A stretch of 64,000 nt of DNA from assembly GCA_021234155.1 (NCBI GenBank), contig JAJEKV010000063.1, positions 370,001 to 434,000 on the forward strand, in the 5' to 3' direction. The DNA is from Isoetes taiwanensis (lineage: Eukaryota; Streptophyta; Lycopodiopsida; Isoetales; Isoetaceae). The first letter of the stretch is position 1; every line of letters begins with the position of its first letter. The position numbers and the translations under genes are program-made. The notes under the pieces were generated by a model. That model worked only from the letters and a program-made list of their open reading frames with translations. It was not told the DNA's origin and did not search any database. Of this stretch, positions 13,314 through 22,829 are shown one piece after another.

Positions 13314-13343
<30 letters not shown>
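13314..13343. repeat. (TA)n tract at the left edge of long element L1
   Basis: About 15 uninterrupted TA dinucleotides immediately before ACAAGTCTTTGTACTA. The same arrangement, TA tract then ACAAGT, recurs at every head of the element family in this window. Confidence 0.95.
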
Positions 13344-13346
<3 letters not shown>

Positions 13347-13559
13347 AGTCTTTGTACTAAAAATGGGTCTATAAACTATGGTTTACGAAATCTGGGAACA
13401 AAATCCAAGATTAAGAATGGCAAGAATGGCAGTATGCATCTAGTCCAAAGTCTTGAAGTTTTAAGTTAAACCCTTTGCCTGATGGCCATTCAATAGAGCT
13501 CATCATTGTTTATTAGAAGGGAGACTTGCAATTAGATTTCATCTAATCACTCCACGATG

Positions 13560-14208
13560 ACGAAGGGTTCTTGGTGAAGGGTGTTCCCACTTTTTTCAGT
13601 GTGTAGGGTGTCTTTGGCTCAGCAAAGTTAAATTCCATCTCCTCTAACAATGAGCATAGATATTTGGTGAACAGTTTACATGCATCCACATACCTCATTG
13701 ACAAACAAACTCTTTGATAAATATTTTGTTCCGCTTATCAGCTTCATTTATTTTCTTATTCTTGATGTGTATCCAATTTTATTAGAGGCAAATTCAAAAG
13801 TGGTATGAAATGTACAAACAAAAAGCTTGTCCTTGAGTCCTGGGTGAATTAGTTTGGGCTTTCTCAGGAACACTCGATGTTAGACATTTCTGTATAGGTA
13901 TACACTATTTGTAGTTGAAAGGTGCATTTTGTACTATGAATGGGTCTATGAACTATAGTTTACGAACATCTGAACATCTGGGAATAAAATCCTCTACCTA
14001 CATTGACATGCATTGTAGGGCCCCAAAATAGCATGTCTTGCAATTTTACCAATGCTCTAATCCTTTGCTTTATGATTACTCTACCATTGGTTATGCTTTT
14101 GATACCTCAAGCTCTTCCATATACCAACAATTCAATCCTCCCCTCATCTACCATGTCGTGTTCATCTCGAGAGTGGTCCCATTAGACATGCTCTTAATAC
14201 ACTCTCAG
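13560..14208. other. Non-coding interior of L1
   Basis: No gene is seen. The block at 13929-14000 resembles the L1 head (ATGGGTCTATGAACTATAG, TCTGGGAATAAAATCC), so it may be a nested or duplicated head. Confidence 0.5.
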
Positions 14209-14325
14209 CCCCAATGAACGGCGGAAATAACTATAACGGTCCTAAGGTAACAAAATTCTTTGCCGGTATGAAAGGCGTGACAATCTGGGCATTGTCTCAG
14301 CGAGAGTCTCGGTGAAATACACATG
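14209..14325 (+). pseudogene. Fragment of plastid 23S rRNA gene (nuclear plastid DNA)
   Basis: The sequence follows the conserved domain of organellar/bacterial 23S rRNA: AACGGCGG, then TAACTATAACGGTCCTAAGG, then GAAAGGCGTGACAATCTGGG, then TCTCGGTGAAATACACATG. The GGCGT..C.ATCTGGGCA.TGTCTC..CGAGAG.CTCGGTGAAATA pattern fits the plastid rather than mitochondrial or nuclear 25S version. About 20 bases after AAATTCTTTG are missing, and several C-to-T or G-to-A changes are present, as expected of old plastid DNA in the nucleus. It is far too short to be functional. Confidence 0.85.
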
Positions 14326-14526
14326 CCATATTACCACAAATGAAGCAACAAGTACAGTATCCATATTATCAATTGAATTGATTTTTAACATTCATGGCGA
14401 CGAAAAGTCTGTCCGACATGTAAGAGCATAACCAACATCCGACAATTACGAACACAAATGTCAATATTCAATTTGTGAGAACGTACTTTGAAATGTAACA
14501 CGTAAGGCCATAAACATCCTAACACG

Positions 14527-14640
14527 AGGCAATAGGCAAAAATTGCAAAGGAAAATGCCAATTAATACAATAGACATGAGCTAAGCCATTAGGCAAAAAT
14601 TGCAAAGGAAGACATCAATTAATACAATAGAAATGTCAAA
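14527..14640. repeat. Tandem duplication, two units of about 60 bp
   Basis: The blocks AGGCAAAAATTGCAAAGGAA and CAATTAATACAATAGA each occur twice, about 57 bp apart. Confidence 0.85.
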
Positions 14641-14647
14641 ATGACTT

Positions 14648-14695
14648 TTGTTGACGAGTTGTCGTAGGTGGATAGACACCTACGACAATCAACAA
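14648..14695. repeat. Near-perfect inverted repeat (hairpin)
   Basis: Inner arms TTGTCGTAGGTG (14659-14670) and CACCTACGACAA (14677-14688) are exact complements around a 6-nt loop. Outer arms TTGTTGA and TCAACAA extend the pairing, with a 4-nt bulge on the left. This could be the fused ends of a miniature inverted-repeat element or a structured RNA; no further evidence decides. Confidence 0.85.
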
Positions 14696-14699
14696 TCTT

Positions 14700-16829
14700 A
14701 TCTCTTAGAGAGAAACTTGCACCATAACAGCTACACAAACTCGTGTACTACCAAGAGAATCTAGAAAAATGATCATAAGCTACTTCTATCCTCCATTTAA
14801 ATGCATCTATTCGAGCTGCCCAATTTCCAGCTTCATCGATCAAATTAATTGCTTTATCAGGGAGTTGTCTATCAGGAATATACCTTGCAGACTAGATGGC
14901 AGAATGATTTGGTCAAAGTAAAAGAATTTAGTTGGGATTCCACAAGCTCCTTGCACTGCATATTCTAAAGGTAATATGTTATTGAAATGCGTACTGATCT
15001 ACTTGGGGATCTTAATAAAATCGTCACTCTATTCAAAACTACTCCTAAATGGCATTCAAATATAGAGGCATAAAAGAGGAGAAAATATCCTTTTTCATAT
15101 TAATCTAAATTAACTAAAACATCAAACCCCATGAGTGACTTGAAACTTGCACAATCCATCTCTTCTACAAAATGCTCGAGTTGTTATTAAAAAAAGAAAA
15201 GAAAAGGTACACATGCAGAGGTTATGCAATTTGTACATGCTTGACAAATCTGCAGAAGACTTAAAATCATTCACATTTCGCATCCTTTCCCTTAGATCAA
15301 ATGTTTCGCACTCAGAGCTAAGGTCCTGAATAGCTTTGAATAGCTTTAATACTTGTTCAAAACTTTAGTACGGACAACAAATGTCGCCACAAAGAATGGC
15401 ACCTATGCATACAACATCCAAAAGTTCAAACAATGTCAAAATCTTGCCTTTGCAAAAGACAAACTCATGCTTCACTTTTAGAAATAAAGGTGCAAGCAAT
15501 AGTTCTTTTTAATACTTTGCCTTCACAACTTGAAGATTTGTTGCAAGGAGGTAACGAGGCTGTTCTTGCCTTCACATAGTTCCCTGCAACTAGTGAATGT
15601 GGCGTTGGCCCTATGGCCCTATTTGCACCTTCAAAGCTGTGGCCATAGTCAATTTCGGATGACCCCGCAACATGTAGGCACTGTTAAAAAGTCTTGCGTA
15701 CCCTGTTTCTTCCATATACTTGCCTTTCGTACTCTGTTCCTTCCATATACTTGCCTTTCGCTGCAACTTGAAGCTGCAACTGATGTTCATGTTGCATCTG
15801 CATGGAACATTTTAAAGTTTAATGTTGAAAGGGTGCACATAAAGGGAATCTATAAGCATAAACATATGGAGTAGCATTCATCATAAAGACAAACCCAGCA
15901 CCTCAAATGCAAATGTTAACGACCATGTTTCTAAAAAAAGGGATTGATCGAGGAAACCAAATAAGGATGGTTATTTTAGTCCAGTAATTGAAGCCCTTTA
16001 GAATGGGGATGAGATTGATCATTACTAATTCAAGGATTGAAGTGCTCTATTACAATCAGATAAATTTTTTTGAAGCTCATGATTGCCAACAATTCTTCTA
16101 AAGCTTATAATGCATGTACACCCTCATAGCATGAACCCCAACCATCATTTCTAAATCATAGGGAGGGTAATTTACTCCAGCTAAATTTAGTTTTCCTGTA
16201 ACTCATTTACACAGACAGACTGTGCCGTCTTGCATCAAGACCCCTCCAATAGCAACTTCCGAAGCATCCGTCACAACTTGGGATTGTTTATCCATCTCAG
16301 GGATTTCCAATACAGGAGCAATTACTGATGTTTATTTAAGCACAACAAAACTGGGTTCAATATCATCCCAAGGTGGTCAGCCGTTTCGTGATACGTTGAG
16401 AGAGGCTATAAAGTTTATCGACCTTAATGTGAACAATTCCACAAAGTTCACAATAGTTTTCTTTGTGGTGCATTCCTTCTAGTTCATGTTACAATGGACC
16501 GTAGGCCATGGAGTTAGATGCAAATGATCCTCTTCAGCGCATTTTGGAAACAAACGAACTTATCAACTAAATGCACTGTGGCAACATGACCAAGAAAAAT
16601 GTAAGTGAGCGCAGTATAAGACAAAGCTTTTTGGCTGGACAGGAAGGGATCTATGCTTACAGCAATAAACTTTCCCCAGATCCACAGGTCGCTCCATCCT
16701 GTCTTTAATTTTCTTTGCCTTAGCATATAACTTTTAAGATACAACCAAACAATGGATGGACCAATAAGTTCCTTCTGCTTAGAAAGGAGATAAAATAAAT
16801 TTCTAGAACCAGCAGATTTCCTAGTCAGC
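14700..16829. other. Non-coding interior of L1 with a short tandem repeat
   Basis: No exon is recognised. At 15707-15766 a unit of about 37 bp (CCTTCCATATACTTGCCTTTCG with flank) occurs twice. Frames such as 15530-15874 show no domain. Part of this stretch may be 3' flanking DNA carried along with the PMP22 gene. Confidence 0.5.
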
Positions 16830-18784
16830 TCAGGCTGGGGGACCCATTGTAGATGAAAGGTAGAAATTCCAAAATATGGAACAGCATGACATGAATGCAA
16901 CCCTTGTTTGTAACGGCAGCACGCTGCAAACATATAATACTTGTCAGTGTATGAAGTAAAAAAATGAATATGATCTTATACACAATAAGTTGAGCAGGAG
17001 TCACTTTGAATGACAGACCTTAAAATGCATCCAAATATGGCTTTCATGACATGCAAGTTTTCAACTCTTGCAAATGTCACCTTAGAAGCTGAATAATCCC
17101 GTGATTGGCAATACTTAGTGATATGTGCAACTTCGAAGTCCAGCATACTATTAGAGACTTGTATCACTAACTGACCTGTTAAATGGGGCCTACTGCCCAC
17201 AAGTATGTTTGAAACCACGCTTAATGGCACGGATAGAAAGTGCTCCAAGGTGTTTATCAGGAATATCACGAGGAGATCCAAAAGCTCTGCTCAATTAGAC
17301 TGTAGTTATGCCCCATACTGGTTACACCTGCCTGTTCTTTTGCATTTACACTTGTACATGCCTAACATCTATTGAATCTTATGCTTGTAAAATGGCAGTC
17401 CAAGATTACACAGTGCTTAAGCAGTTAACAGTCACTAACTTCTGCCCATGGAATCTAGCTCTAACGAACGTGCATAACTATGTATGTTTGAACTTTCTGA
17501 TTGGAAATATCTTTTTACTGCTTTGCAACAGAATGTCACTTCAGCAAACGCATTAAGAAAGTAGAGTTGAATGAATTCTTCTCCGGTCAACTTTTTGGAC
17601 AATTCATAGCTCAAAAAAAGTGCAAAAAACTCCCGACCTCTGCTGACTATGAAGCTTGACTTCATGTAGAGATTTGTATAATATGTATGTCCTTCCTGAC
17701 TTTTAGATAAGATTTCATACTTCTCTAGCATCGCACTTGCGAAGAACTTATCGTTCACACAAGGCATTTCTACGTAAAATGATAAGCACAGGGAAGCCAC
17801 TCACCCAAAATTTACAACACTTGCAGGAATCCAGAACTTCCAACCTGTAGACATGATTCCTGTCAGGCACGATGTCCAAATATGCACAAAAGACACAACT
17901 TGAAATTGTACCACTAACTAAAGTCGACAGGGCCTTATCCTGATATTGCTTGGGAAGTTCATGCAGTTGGCCTTGCCACAAACTATTCCTTGCAAAAACA
18001 ACCAAGATAACGCATGGACCAAGAACTACCTGATTTAGCCCAACCTGCAAGGATAAGACATTAAATTTTGAGTATAGGAACCTACCAACTAAAATGGGAT
18101 ATATTCAGTAGCCTCCATACTAACCTTCAATGTGAGGTTAAGAGGACTCTTTGCCGGCAGGAAGCGATCCAATAGCTCATACCATGCATGTGATCCAGGT
18201 CCATAAAGAAGAAATCCATATGTGCCCATTCTCAATGCCCTCGGCCAGTCGTGATCTTTACATTTTTCCAACGTCTGTTGTTAACAGATAAAATGAAGGA
18301 GACATAGCAGTTTTTGGAAAACCAAGATCTGGAAACACAATAAGAATAACCGCCCTACAATAGTTTCACATGATGCTATATGCCAAACACAAGCTTTCAG
18401 CTCAAAAATTCATAAAATAGATGGGTTAGCTGGAATCTTACCTATCTGAACCAAGACACTGCAAATCTTGGCAGTAAACAAAAAATCTGTAAAACATTTG
18501 TGGAGTGAGAGAGCCTCCAACTCTCGACCTCAGGATTTCACGTAGCTATGAGACCTCCCATTAAAGAAATGATCTGCCGTTTGTGTTCTAGAAGAAATGA
18601 TCCATCCACTAAATCTGGCGCCTGGCAAAACCGGAGACCACACAGGGTAAGCATCATATGATCGGATCTGCCTCACCATACGATCGGATACGCGAGAGTG
18701 CTCTGCATGACCATGTTGATTCAAGAAACTGGCGGAGAAGGCAACTGGCTTCAAAAATCTAATCTGCAACTGGTTGAACTCCAT
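16830..18784 (-). CDS. Mpv17/PMP22-family membrane protein, 3' exons intact
   Basis: Four minus-strand exons splice in frame to a stop: 18125-18274 (TLEKCKDHDWPRALRMGTYG, GPGSHAWYELLDRFLP), 17912-18044 (LNQVVLGPCVILVVFARNSL, LPKQYQDKALSTL), 17805-17844 (GWKFWIPASVVNFG) and 16830-16923 (VLPLQTRVAFMSCCSIFWNF, YLSSTMGPPA, stop). Phases and GT..AG borders agree (one donor reads GTACAA). This is the conserved core of the Mpv17/PMP22 family: multi-pass proteins of organelle membranes, peroxisome or plastid/mitochondrial inner membrane, of poorly known transport or channel role. A possible first coding exon starts ATG at 18784 (MEFNQLQIRFLKPVAFSASF) but I could not join it in phase, and the exon for the first membrane segment is not found. 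The gene lies antisense inside element L1, so it may be a captured 3' fragment. Confidence 0.75.
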
Positions 18785-19049
18785 TCAAACGTATATGGAG
18801 AAATAACTGCTACAATGGATCTTCAAAACAAAAGCCCTAATAATGCATTGAATATGGAGTATCAATAGAGTTATGAAATCTTCTAGCAGGCTTTTATTCA
18901 GTATACCAAGCATGTCATTGCTTAATTCTACTGATCCACAAATAAGGCACATGTAAAAGCATCATCCTCACCAGTTGAAGGAGACGATGGTGCTGATTTT
19001 TCTAGGGTCTCTGCAAGTGGAACACCTTCAGAGGAAAGAAACGAGAGGA
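18748..19049 (-). repeat. Segment shared with 40274-40620 (copy A)
   Basis: About 302 bp are nearly identical to 40274-40620; the other copy has 45 extra bases after CATTCAAACGTAT. On the minus strand the segment runs from the terminal exon of an unrecognised gene to the first 12 codons (MEFNQLQIRFLK) of the PMP22-like frame. Beyond both ends the two copies have no similarity, so these are true breakpoints. Confidence 0.92.
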
Positions 19050-19117
19050 CCAGACCTTGTTCAAGCAATGCACGCTCATAAACACTTAGTCTTGGTTTTT
19101 GGGCTGAAGTAGTTTGT
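18928..19117 (-). pseudogene. Terminal exon of an unrecognised gene (copy A)
   Basis: An open frame reads TSAQKPRLSVYERALLEQGL, then LSFLSSEGVPLAETLEKSAP and DDAFTCALFVDQ before TAG at 18928. The last 40 codons recur in copy B at 40499 with one residue change and the same stop. I do not recognise the protein. The upstream in-frame TAG near 19118 means the exon must start by splicing or the gene is incomplete. Confidence 0.5.
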
Positions 19118-19511
19118 ATAGCAGTCTATTTAGCCAATTGAGCACCTATAGCAGCTTTGAATAATCAAATATCATTTCATGCCTTGTTTGGCAGAAAACC
19201 TAATGTGGAAAATCTCAAAGTACATGGTTCTTTGGATTATTCAACCATATCTATAGAGTCGCTCAAGAAACAGATAAAAGCTTGCTAATCGAGCCGTCAA
19301 CTGCATATTTCTAGATGCAGAAGTGCAAAATTTATGGAAATTGTGGAGTATGATTGACCTGATCAGCTAGATCTTCAATCTCATGCAGAACTTATTCAGC
19401 AATGAGAAAAATATCCACAAGACACACAAACAAAAAGCCGAAGCAACAAATCAATAAATAATATATGATCAGGATACCAAGAACACTTTGCTTTGTCTTC
19501 AAACATTAACT

Positions 19512-19720
19512 AGTTGTGAGATGTGGATCAAACAACCACCTTTAGCAATAACCATCTGTAAGTGCAAAAATCTACTCCTGCAATGTGAGGAACCAAAGAC
19601 GCAGGTGTAAATCTTAAGATTTCCTTCACAACTATTTCCGTGTATTTCATCTGTGTAAGGTGGTCAGGAGTAATGGAGGCAAGAGGATCAGTGGAGCAGA
19701 GCACAGGTTTATGGAGAGCC
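19512..19720 (-). pseudogene. Cytochrome P450 fragment, CYP710-like
   Basis: The minus-strand translation reads ITPDHLTQMKYTEIVVKEIL, then RFTPASLVPHIAGVDF. KEILR fits the P450 K-helix ExxR motif and ASLVPHIA is the sequence expected in CYP710, the sterol C-22 desaturase family that makes stigmasterol-type sterols at the ER. After GVDF the frame shifts: another frame gives LTDGYC and, after a stop, the remains of an IAKG-type segment. No I-helix or heme-binding cysteine exon is found nearby. It is therefore a broken fragment about 60 codons long; P450 assignment is firm, CYP710 likely. Confidence 0.7.
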
Positions 19721-19945
19721 TGGCAACATGTAAACTCTGCCAGCGCTGTTACATTATTGCAGACTGCAAGGCTCCATTTTATTTTAATCGTAGTAGCAGC
19801 AAAGCCAATGCGCAATTCATTCTGCTGCTCACAAATGTGTACTACACAATTATTTGCTATCAACATGCTGATGGGACACAAGTTTGAGCTTGCAACGTAA
19901 GTTATTTTGTACACTTGAGCTTCTAACACTAAAATGCAAACTGAC

Positions 19946-20011
19946 CTGGGGTTCGAAGGAGCACAAATAGTCCTGAATGGCTTTCAATTTCCCCATCAGA
20001 TCGCCTTCTTT
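19946..20011 (-). other. Splice-bounded candidate exon, unrecognised
   Basis: Sixty-six bases between CAAATTTGCAG and GTCAGT encode KEGDLMGKLKAIQDYLCSFE plus PQ with no stop. The clean acceptor, donor and codon phase suggest a true exon. It is not part of the CYP710 or THO2 motifs I know; it may belong to a further captured gene. Confidence 0.4.
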
Positions 20012-21500
20012 CTGCAAATTTGAACAGATGTGGTAGGTAATAACACAGACAATCAACCAAATTGAACTTCCCACCACAAATGGAACTAAATAATAGGGGT
20101 GATTACTTCTATCGCAGGGGAGTTCATTATCAATTTCAAGTGGCACCTAAGCCGCGGAAGAAAACTCGAACTTGGGATAAAGAAGCTCATGCCCGCACCT
20201 AAACCAAAATCTCTTGTTTGAGACCTAGATTGAAATCATATATTTGAAACCTCGATTTCTGGACATTCTCAAAGCCTAAACATTCTTGTTGGGCCAATCT
20301 ATTTATAAAAGCTGTGCAAGATAGAAAATGCAATTGGGAAAAAGTAACAAGGAAAAAAATGGCATGGATAGACCTATGGTGCAAAATCCAACTCTGTTTT
20401 GAGGATTTAGAAGATCAGGAACCTGGCCAATTTGCAAACACACGAAAAATAAACTTAACATAAAGATTAACGAATTTGCTACTTATCAAAGACTGAAATA
20501 ATTCTGTGGTTATTTTCCAGGAGACATGAATCAAGGCATTCAACGGGAAATTAAGACCATTCCAATTCCAGCAAAGCTTACTTTTATCAAGAGATTCCAA
20601 TGCATCTCCATCAGCTTATATGCTTAATGCATCAAGGAAATACATGTGCTGCCAATTCTGACCGTTCCTCTAGTAGGCCATTGCAGATAATAGTCCGTTG
20701 CAGCATAAAGGTACCAAATTCGTCATATAACACTGTGCACAAATGGAAGGCCATTGACACTTTGAGCAAATATAAAGCACAACCGAGACAGTTATAAACT
20801 TCTAACAAAATGCCATGCTTAACTTTACGACAGATTATAGCTAAATCCATAAGCAAAGCTTTTGTGTGGCAATAAGCCTCCGTAATAAGGGGCCTGATTA
20901 CCTATAACAGTCTTCCAAATGCCAACTCTATCTTTTTGAGCATGTCCAGTGTCTTGTCTGGGCAAATTATATAGATTCCTGTACTAGCTATAAACTATAA
21001 TGGCTTGCGATTGATACATGCATTCACCATGTCCATTCGCCAACGTGAACCTAGTTGGTTTCTGATCTTATAACAGTAACGCTTTATAGTTCAAATTGTT
21101 GGAAAAGAAATGTCTGCAATCACACGAATGCACTACATGAATTGATCAAGTTTTCGCGTGTTCAAGCTCAGATAGCATTCTACCTTTTCTGTTTTTACAC
21201 ACAAATGCACTTTGGGATGACTATTGGAGGCTTCCTAATTATCAATTTTCTCGTATGAGGTAGGCTGAGTAGGCTATTGCTGCAAGAAAGCCTTCCCAAA
21301 TGTTGCAAAACCCTGTCTTTCATTTTTCTGATATCAGGAAAATCTTGTCTTCCATTTCCTTTATTTACACCTCTTTAACTAGGCCAGTGGACAATTAAAA
21401 AGGCTGTCGCATTCCTCCAAGAATAGATGATGCTTTACTCCAAGTGATGGGATAAGTAGCACCGGAGCTTTCCAACAGAGGAATAAACACATAAAAGTCT
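20012..21500. other. Non-coding interior of L1
   Basis: Mostly intron-like AT-rich sequence. One minus-strand stretch near 20900-20960 reads RQDTGHAQKDRVGIWKTVIG before a GTAATC, exon-like but unassigned. No other feature is supported. Confidence 0.4.
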
Positions 21501-21586
21501 ATCAACCATACTGAAAATGGAGCCCAAATTCAGGAGCTCAAAACCATACTGAAAATGGAGCCCAAATTTAGGAGCTAAAAACCAGT
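21500..21586. repeat. Tandem duplication, two units of about 39 bp
   Basis: AACCATACTGAAAATGGAGC followed by CCAAATT.AGGAGCT is repeated directly with one difference in each unit. Confidence 0.9.
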
Positions 21587-21765
21587 TATCAAACTTTTAA
21601 TATACACAACTCTGTCAATTCTAGTACCAGAAACAAACATAGCCCATAAGAGAAAGTGTGCCTTTTCAAGGCCATAAAACACTAATATTTAAGATCCATC
21701 TATGTTGGCCAGATTGCATGCCTACCTACATTTTGTTATTCGTCGTGACTGGTTTGCACACTTAC

Positions 21766-22191
21766 CTGAGTAAGATACTTAAATGCATCCACAACAGGTG
21801 CGATCATGTCCTTATAAGCCCTGATCTGTAAAAACAAAATTACCAGACAATCCTCTTAGTAGACTAATGCAGCAGAGTTAGACATGCATACCTGGTGGAC
21901 AATTTGTCCTTAAGAGGATTTGCATGGGCAATTTTAGCAACCCTTCGTCCTAGCTCCTTTAAGTTCTCCTTTGCGAGCCTTTTCAATATGAGCCTTGTAT
22001 CAAGCTGACACAAAACATGCAAAATGTGTTAAGCTGAAGCAAATGTAAAACAATTTACCACGAGAATTGTAATATCCTGCAAATTAGAATGTTGAAGTGC
22101 CACTGAAGTTGAAAAACACAATCATCACAAACAAAAAAAATTGACAGAGGGCACACCTTCGCAGTAAGACGTGCGGTCAAAAGCACTGAAG
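21766..22191 (-). pseudogene. THO2: THO complex subunit 2 fragment (three exons)
   Basis: THO2 is the large scaffold of the nuclear THO/TREX mRNA export complex, about 1,800 residues in plants. Three consecutive splice-bounded minus-strand exons match its central part: 22157-22191 (SVLLTARLTAK), 21892-22004 (LDTRLILKRLAKENLKELGR, RVAKIAHANP) and 21766-21825 (IRAYKDMIAPVVDAFKYLTQ). In the middle exon, family members read ...ANPMTVLRTIVHQ; here a short deletion and two extra A give LKDKLSTR, so the frame is lost before the donor. No earlier or later THO2 exon is seen; the 5' side runs directly into the element tail. Confidence 0.85.
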
Positions 22192-22284
22192 CTACAAAAC
22201 AACAATTCAACTTCAGTAAAAAGGATACTGCTTCGAAATATTCAAAGCAACCTAAGCACAAAACGTCCATGTTCAGAAGCAGAA

Positions 22285-22606
22285 ACCGAAATGTGCGGCG
22301 CCAGCAACCCGACCCAGCTAAAGGGGCAAAACCGTGAGGAAGGCTCAGCTCCGGCGTGAGAACAGAGGATGAAAATTTGGGGCTTTTGTTGTGGGCCGTT
22401 CATCTCAGAGATGGACGGCCGAGATCAATCTGTACCAACATTTTGGTACACCAACAAGAGGGATGCTTGGGGAGTTACGAGGTGGCACCGTCTGGGCCGT
22501 CCATCTCAAAAGATGGACGGCCGAGATCAATCTCTACCAAAAATTTGTGGCATAATCTCTACACCATTTGAGACTCTACATCATTTGTGGCACCCAATAT
22601 AATTGT
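22285..22606 (+). repeat. Tail region of L1 with palindromes
   Basis: Two hairpin palindromes occur: 22394-22420 (GGCCGTTCATCTC, then GAGATGGACGGCC) and 22495-22522 (arms GGCCGTCCATCT and AGATGGACGGCC). Each is followed by GAGATCAATCT.TACC. The region then ends GGCACCCAATATAATTGT. The same order is present in L3 (41047-41363) and, with one palindrome, in L2 (27213-27281). Confidence 0.9.
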
Positions 22607-22829
22607 ATATATACAAGTCTTTGTACTATCAATGGGGCTATCAACTATGGGTTATGAACATCTGGGAATAAAATACGAGTTATTAATAGAGTTGGGTAGC
22701 TTAGAATTGAGTTAGAAGGCATCGGTAAATGACAAAATGCATCTAGTTAAACCTAAATTCCTTGTCTAATAGCCATTCAATGACACTCGTCATCGTTTAT
22801 TAGAACTTCTCGGTGAAGACTCCAGTTAA

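Larger units (their letters stand above)
13344..22606 (+). mobile_element. Long TA-tract element L1 with host gene fragments
   Basis: The head is ACAAGTCTTTGTACTA at 13344; the tail is ATAATTGT at 22599-22606; both abut TA dinucleotide runs, and the next element head starts at 22613. The first 200 bp share with L2 the blocks ATGGG.CTAT..ACTATGG and GCATCTAGT, and GTTTATTAGAA near 13507. A second, decayed head-like block (TTGTACTATGAATGGGTCTA) lies at 13929. Inside, on the minus strand, are pieces of THO2, CYP710, an unrecognised terminal exon and a PMP22/Mpv17 gene. The tail region (from about 22285) is shared with L3. No transposase is recognised. Whether the 9.26 kb moved as one unit or formed by nesting is inference. 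Confidence 0.55.

Noticed and set aside
14209-14325. Functional rRNA gene
   Set aside because: Only about 117 bp, with a deletion and many substitutions, and no neighbouring rRNA or tRNA genes.
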